From the NCBI GenBank assembly GCA_948567375.1, contig OX419758.1:38207473-38271472 (forward strand): a stretch of 64,000 bases of DNA, in the 5' to 3' direction. Position numbers and translations under genes: made by a program. Below are positions 61,014 through 64,000 of the stretch, piece by piece; position 1 is the stretch's first letter; every line of letters starts with the position of its first letter. Origin of the DNA: Lunularia cruciata (taxonomy: Eukaryota > Streptophyta > Marchantiopsida > Lunulariales > Lunulariaceae). Under the pieces are notes generated by a model, which worked only from the letters and a program-made list of their open reading frames with translations, did no database searches and was not told where the DNA came from.

Positions 61014-61542
61014 CAGCCGATCTAGCGGAAGAGAAGGCAGCACCAAAAGTTCGTGAAGCGGGCTGCAAAACAGATGGCAGGGGGGCTGCAGGTTGCCTCC
61101 GAGATGATCGGTCCTAAATCTCTGATCCTATGCCACAGAAAAATACCACCAGAAGTCAATGCTTACTACTGCTTGCGACGATCCATTCCGGGTAAGCTTC
61201 ATACCTGAGTTTTATATTTCCATTCTCTTTTTAGAGAAGACTTCCGTCTTAGCTTGACAAATCTTTCACCAGAATCAAGCAACCATAGTAATTTCAGGAA
61301 GTTTCAGCAGCTGATCTCGAGCTGAGAACTTGCAAATCCCAATGAACATAGCTCTGTAGACTCCACATTTTTACGAAACAATCACAGGAACTAAAAACAT
61401 TTTTCGTTTGACAATCCAAATTTCCAATCTCATTTCTATCAAAATTCGTACCGGACAAAAGCCCTGACTGCAGAGAAGGGCACGAGACTGCGGATGATCG
61501 CCGTGAAGTCCGCTGCAAATGGCGCAACGCGATCGCTGCCAT
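61014..61542 (-). pseudogene. Left copy of the presequence gene, stop in exon 2
   Basis: Exon 1 (61452-61542, minus) encodes an N-terminus nearly identical to the right copy (MAAIALRHLQRTSRRSSAVS). The donor is GTACGA at the same phase. Exon 2 (61014-61127) has the same length as its partner, but its fifth codon is TAG (61114-61116) where the right copy has TCG. Beyond 60909 the similarity ends, so the rest of the gene is absent, or was never duplicated. Both changes point to a non-functional copy. Confidence 0.65.
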
Positions 61543-62253
61543 GTTTACTTCCAGGACCGTGCGCAAACAACACGGAATTGGACCTCGATCGATCAGTCGA
61601 TGGACCACAACCAAGCTGACGAAGAGGATTTCCAGAAACGAAACCCCACCCTTCTTGTGGTCTGTTCTCTTCAAAGGGAAAGTAAAACCTTGAAGCTCTG
61701 TTCGGGTTTCGCTCTGAACCTAATCCGTGTCCCAACTATACCACAGTACAGTTTACTTCCAAGTCCAGCTCCGCCAAAGTATTTAGTCATGACCAACTTA
61801 GAAACTCTGCTGCCGTTATTCAGCATGTGCTAATTATTTTAATTATCAATAGATATTTTTGTGCATGATATTTTCTTCAACGCTCAAGCCCAGCACGTCA
61901 AATCCAACGTGTTATGTAACAATCTAGTCTGGAGTACATGGCAAATTATAGTCGATCTCTTCGATAGTTTCGATTATGAAATTCAGTGGCGTTCGTTAAT
62001 GAGTTCTAACTTGGGTTAAGTTGAAGTCGGTTTAAATTTTGGGCAACAATAGCGTGTAAAGAATGTCCTCTCTTCCACGTAGAGAAAATTGGATTTCCTC
62101 TGCAGGATAAGTTGGATCTCATAACAGTAGTATTCTGTTGCGTAGAGAAAGGGATTTGTGAGAAAAAACCAAGAAGCAGATCAGCTGCATCTCACCCGAA
62201 CAGCTGATCTCAATCGAACAATGTAGTGAGAATTACTAAAGGAAGAGCCCGTC

Positions 62254-62900
62254 CTTTGATGGCACTTGCAGCATCCACTCATCTTCATAGATTCAACAAT
62301 ATCTCAATAATGACCTATTGCCGGACGGGCGAGCTCTTCCTTTAGTAATTCCCACTACATTGTTCGTTTGAGATACAACTGATCTGCTTCTTGGTTTCTT
62401 CACACAAATGCTTTTCTCTACGTAGCAGACTACTACTATGAGATCCAACTTACAATCCAGAGGATAGCCAATCTTCTCTGCGTGGAAGAGAATACATACT
62501 TTACACTTCTTTACATGCTATTGTTGCCCAAAACTTAACCCGACTTCAACTTAACGGTCGCCTTCTTTTTTACTTCAACTTAACCTTTGATGGCACTTGC
62601 AGCATCCACTCATCCTAATAGATTCAACAATATCTCAATGACCGACCTGTTGAAAACCTACTCAAAGGACGGGCTCTTCCTTTAGTAATTCACACTCCAT
62701 TGTTCGTTTGAGATGCAGTTGATCTGTCTCTTGGTTTCTTCACACAAATTCCTGTCTGTACGCAACAGAATACCTCTGCTATGAGATCCAACTTACCATC
62801 CAGAGGAAATCCAGTCTTCTCTACGTGGAAGAGAAGACATTCTTTACACGCTATTGTTGCCCAAAACTTAACCCGACTTCAACTTAACCCAAGTTAAAAC
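62254..62900. repeat. Centre of the palindrome with nested direct and inverted repeats
   Basis: A segment with GATGGCACTTGCAGCATCCA occurs at 62259 and again at 62588, in direct orientation. The arm tip (from CTCTTCCTTTAGTAATTC to CCCGACTTCAACTTAAC) is present twice, at about 62330-62556 and 62667-62886. A small inner hairpin pairs 62230-62256 (ACTAAAGGAAGAGCCCGTCC) with 62323-62350. Confidence 0.75.
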
Positions 62901-63366
62901 TCATTAACGAATGCCACTGAATTTCATTATCGAAACTATTGAAGAGATCGACTTTAATTTGCCATGTACTCCAGACTAGATTGTTACATAACATGTTGGA
63001 TTTGACATGCTGGGCTTGAGCGTTGAAGAAAATATCATGCACAAAAATATCTATTGATAATTAAAATAATTAGCACATGCTGAATAACGGCAGCAGAGTT
63101 TCTAAGTTGGTCATGACTATATATATACTTTGGCGGAGCTGGACTTGGAAGTAAACTGTACTGTAGTATAGTTGGGACACTGATTAGGGTTCACAGCGAA
63201 ATCCGAACAGAGCTTCAAGGCTTTACTTTCCCTTTGCAGAGAACAGACCACGGGAAGGGTTGGGGTTTCGTTTCTGGAAATCCTCTTCGTCAGCTTGGTT
63301 GTGGTCCATCGACTGATCGATCGAGGTCCAATTCCGTGTTGTTTGCGCACGGTCCTGGAAGTAAAC

Positions 63367-64000
63367 ATGGCAGCGATCGCGTTGCGCTATTTGCAGCGGA
63401 CGTTACGGCGATCATCCGCAGTCTCGTGCCCTTCGCTGCAGTCAGGGCTTTTGTCCGGTACGAATTTTGATAGAAATGAGATTTGGAAATTTGGATTGTC
63501 AAACGAAAACTGTTTTTAGTTCCTGTGATTGTTTCGTAAAAATGTGGAGTCTACAGAGCTATGTTCATTGGGATTTGCAAGTTCTCAGCTCGAGATCAGC
63601 TGATGAAACTTCCTGAAATTACTATGGTTGCTTGATTCTGGTGAAAGATTTGTCAAGCTAAGACGGAAGTCTTCTCTAAAAAGAGAATGGAAATATAAAA
63701 CTCAGGTATGAAGCTTACCCGGAATGGATCGTCGCAAGCAGTAGTAGGCATTGACTTCTGGTGGTATTTTTCTGTGGCGTAGGATCAGAGATTTCGGAGC
63801 GAGCATCTCGGAGGCAACCTGCAGCCCCCCTGCCATCTGTTTTGCAGCCCGCTTCACGAACTTTTGGTGCTGCCTTCTCTTCCGCTAGATCGGCTGGTAA
63901 TAAGAATGCCAGTGATGTACATTCATATAACGACCTCATCTCGCAAATAAATTACAGGAAACGGTAAAAATGCACTGTCCGCCTCATGGAGCTGATGTTT
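63367..64000 (+). CDS. 5' part of a gene with a mitochondrial-type presequence (runs off window)
   Basis: Exon 1 63367-63457 encodes MAAIALRYLQRTLRRSSAVS and on to a phase-1 GT donor. Exon 2 63783-63896 continues in phase with SEISERASRRQP, then QPASRTFGAAFSSARSAG, followed by a GTAATA donor. The result is Arg, Ser and Ala rich with no acidic residue in the first 30, and it ends in RTFGAAFSSA, the composition of a plant mitochondrial presequence. The mature protein lies beyond the window, so I cannot name it. The gene points away from its inverted copy at 61.0-61.5 kb, and both would share the central 1.8 kb as a promoter. Confidence 0.55.

Larger units (their letters stand above)
60909..64000. 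repeat. Large imperfect palindrome (inverted duplication)
   Basis: The left arm (60909 to about 62250) is the reverse complement of the right arm (about 62650 to at least 64000), with most positions matching in the exonic parts. The arms meet in a central block of about 400 bp that itself holds smaller repeats. The right arm still matches at the window edge, so it may be longer. Confidence 0.9.

Noticed and set aside
1..64000. tRNA or rRNA genes
   Set aside because: Scanning by eye found no convincing B box with a foldable cloverleaf and no rRNA core sequence; a short tRNA gene could still have been missed.

Overview
The window is nuclear DNA of a land plant. The genes are split by short GT-AG introns, the encoded proteins are plant families (an LRR receptor kinase of the LRR-VIII type and a GPDHp-type glycerol-3-phosphate dehydrogenase), and most of the rest is decayed retroelement sequence. 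The mix of transposon families (a non-LTR element with a restriction-like endonuclease, and a Ty3/gypsy element with a PHD finger) and the short introns make me think of a seed-free plant (bryophyte, lycophyte or fern). That is an inference; I cannot name the species.

Layout. 1-2.9 kb: gene-free, with one copy of a small double-hairpin repeat. 2.9-16 kb: dead transposons. These are a lysine-rich unknown, a coiled-coil element on the minus strand (5.3-9.3 kb), the 3' end of a Ty3/gypsy element with integrase, PHD finger, polypurine tract and LTR (10.0-12.1 kb, minus), and a nearly complete but stop-ridden RLE-type non-LTR element (12.6-15.9 kb, plus). 15.9-21.1 kb: intergenic, rich in the double-hairpin repeat. 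21.3-27.8 kb: an intact 19-exon LRR receptor-like kinase gene (1004 codons). 30.3-33.8 kb: an intact 12-exon NAD-dependent glycerol-3-phosphate dehydrogenase gene (447 codons) with an N-terminal extension. 35.2-38.5 kb: nested tandem repeats and a telobox cluster. 38.5-41.9 kb: AT-rich. 41.9-57.6 kb: a second transposon block, holding a coiled-coil unknown, a complete decayed Ty3/gypsy element with both LTRs (44.6-50.3 kb, minus), a second RLE non-LTR copy (51.5-52.6 kb, minus), and a second coiled-coil element (52.6-56.5 kb) broken by an LTR. 57.6-60 kb: AT-rich, no gene. 60.1-60.7 kb: a single-exon gene for a small type I membrane protein (minus). 60.9-64.0 kb: a large imperfect palindrome with arms of about 1.3 kb. 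Each arm carries the 5' end of the same gene, for a protein with a mitochondrial-type presequence, so two copies point outward from a shared centre. The left copy has an in-frame stop; the right copy is open and runs off the window.

The three complete host genes show no operon-like relation. They are unrelated single-copy genes sitting between transposon blocks. The most interesting structures are the head-to-head palindromic gene duplication, the PHD-finger retroelement, the RLE non-LTR pair (one copy with a GC-rich 92-bp insertion), and the dispersed double-hairpin repeat.
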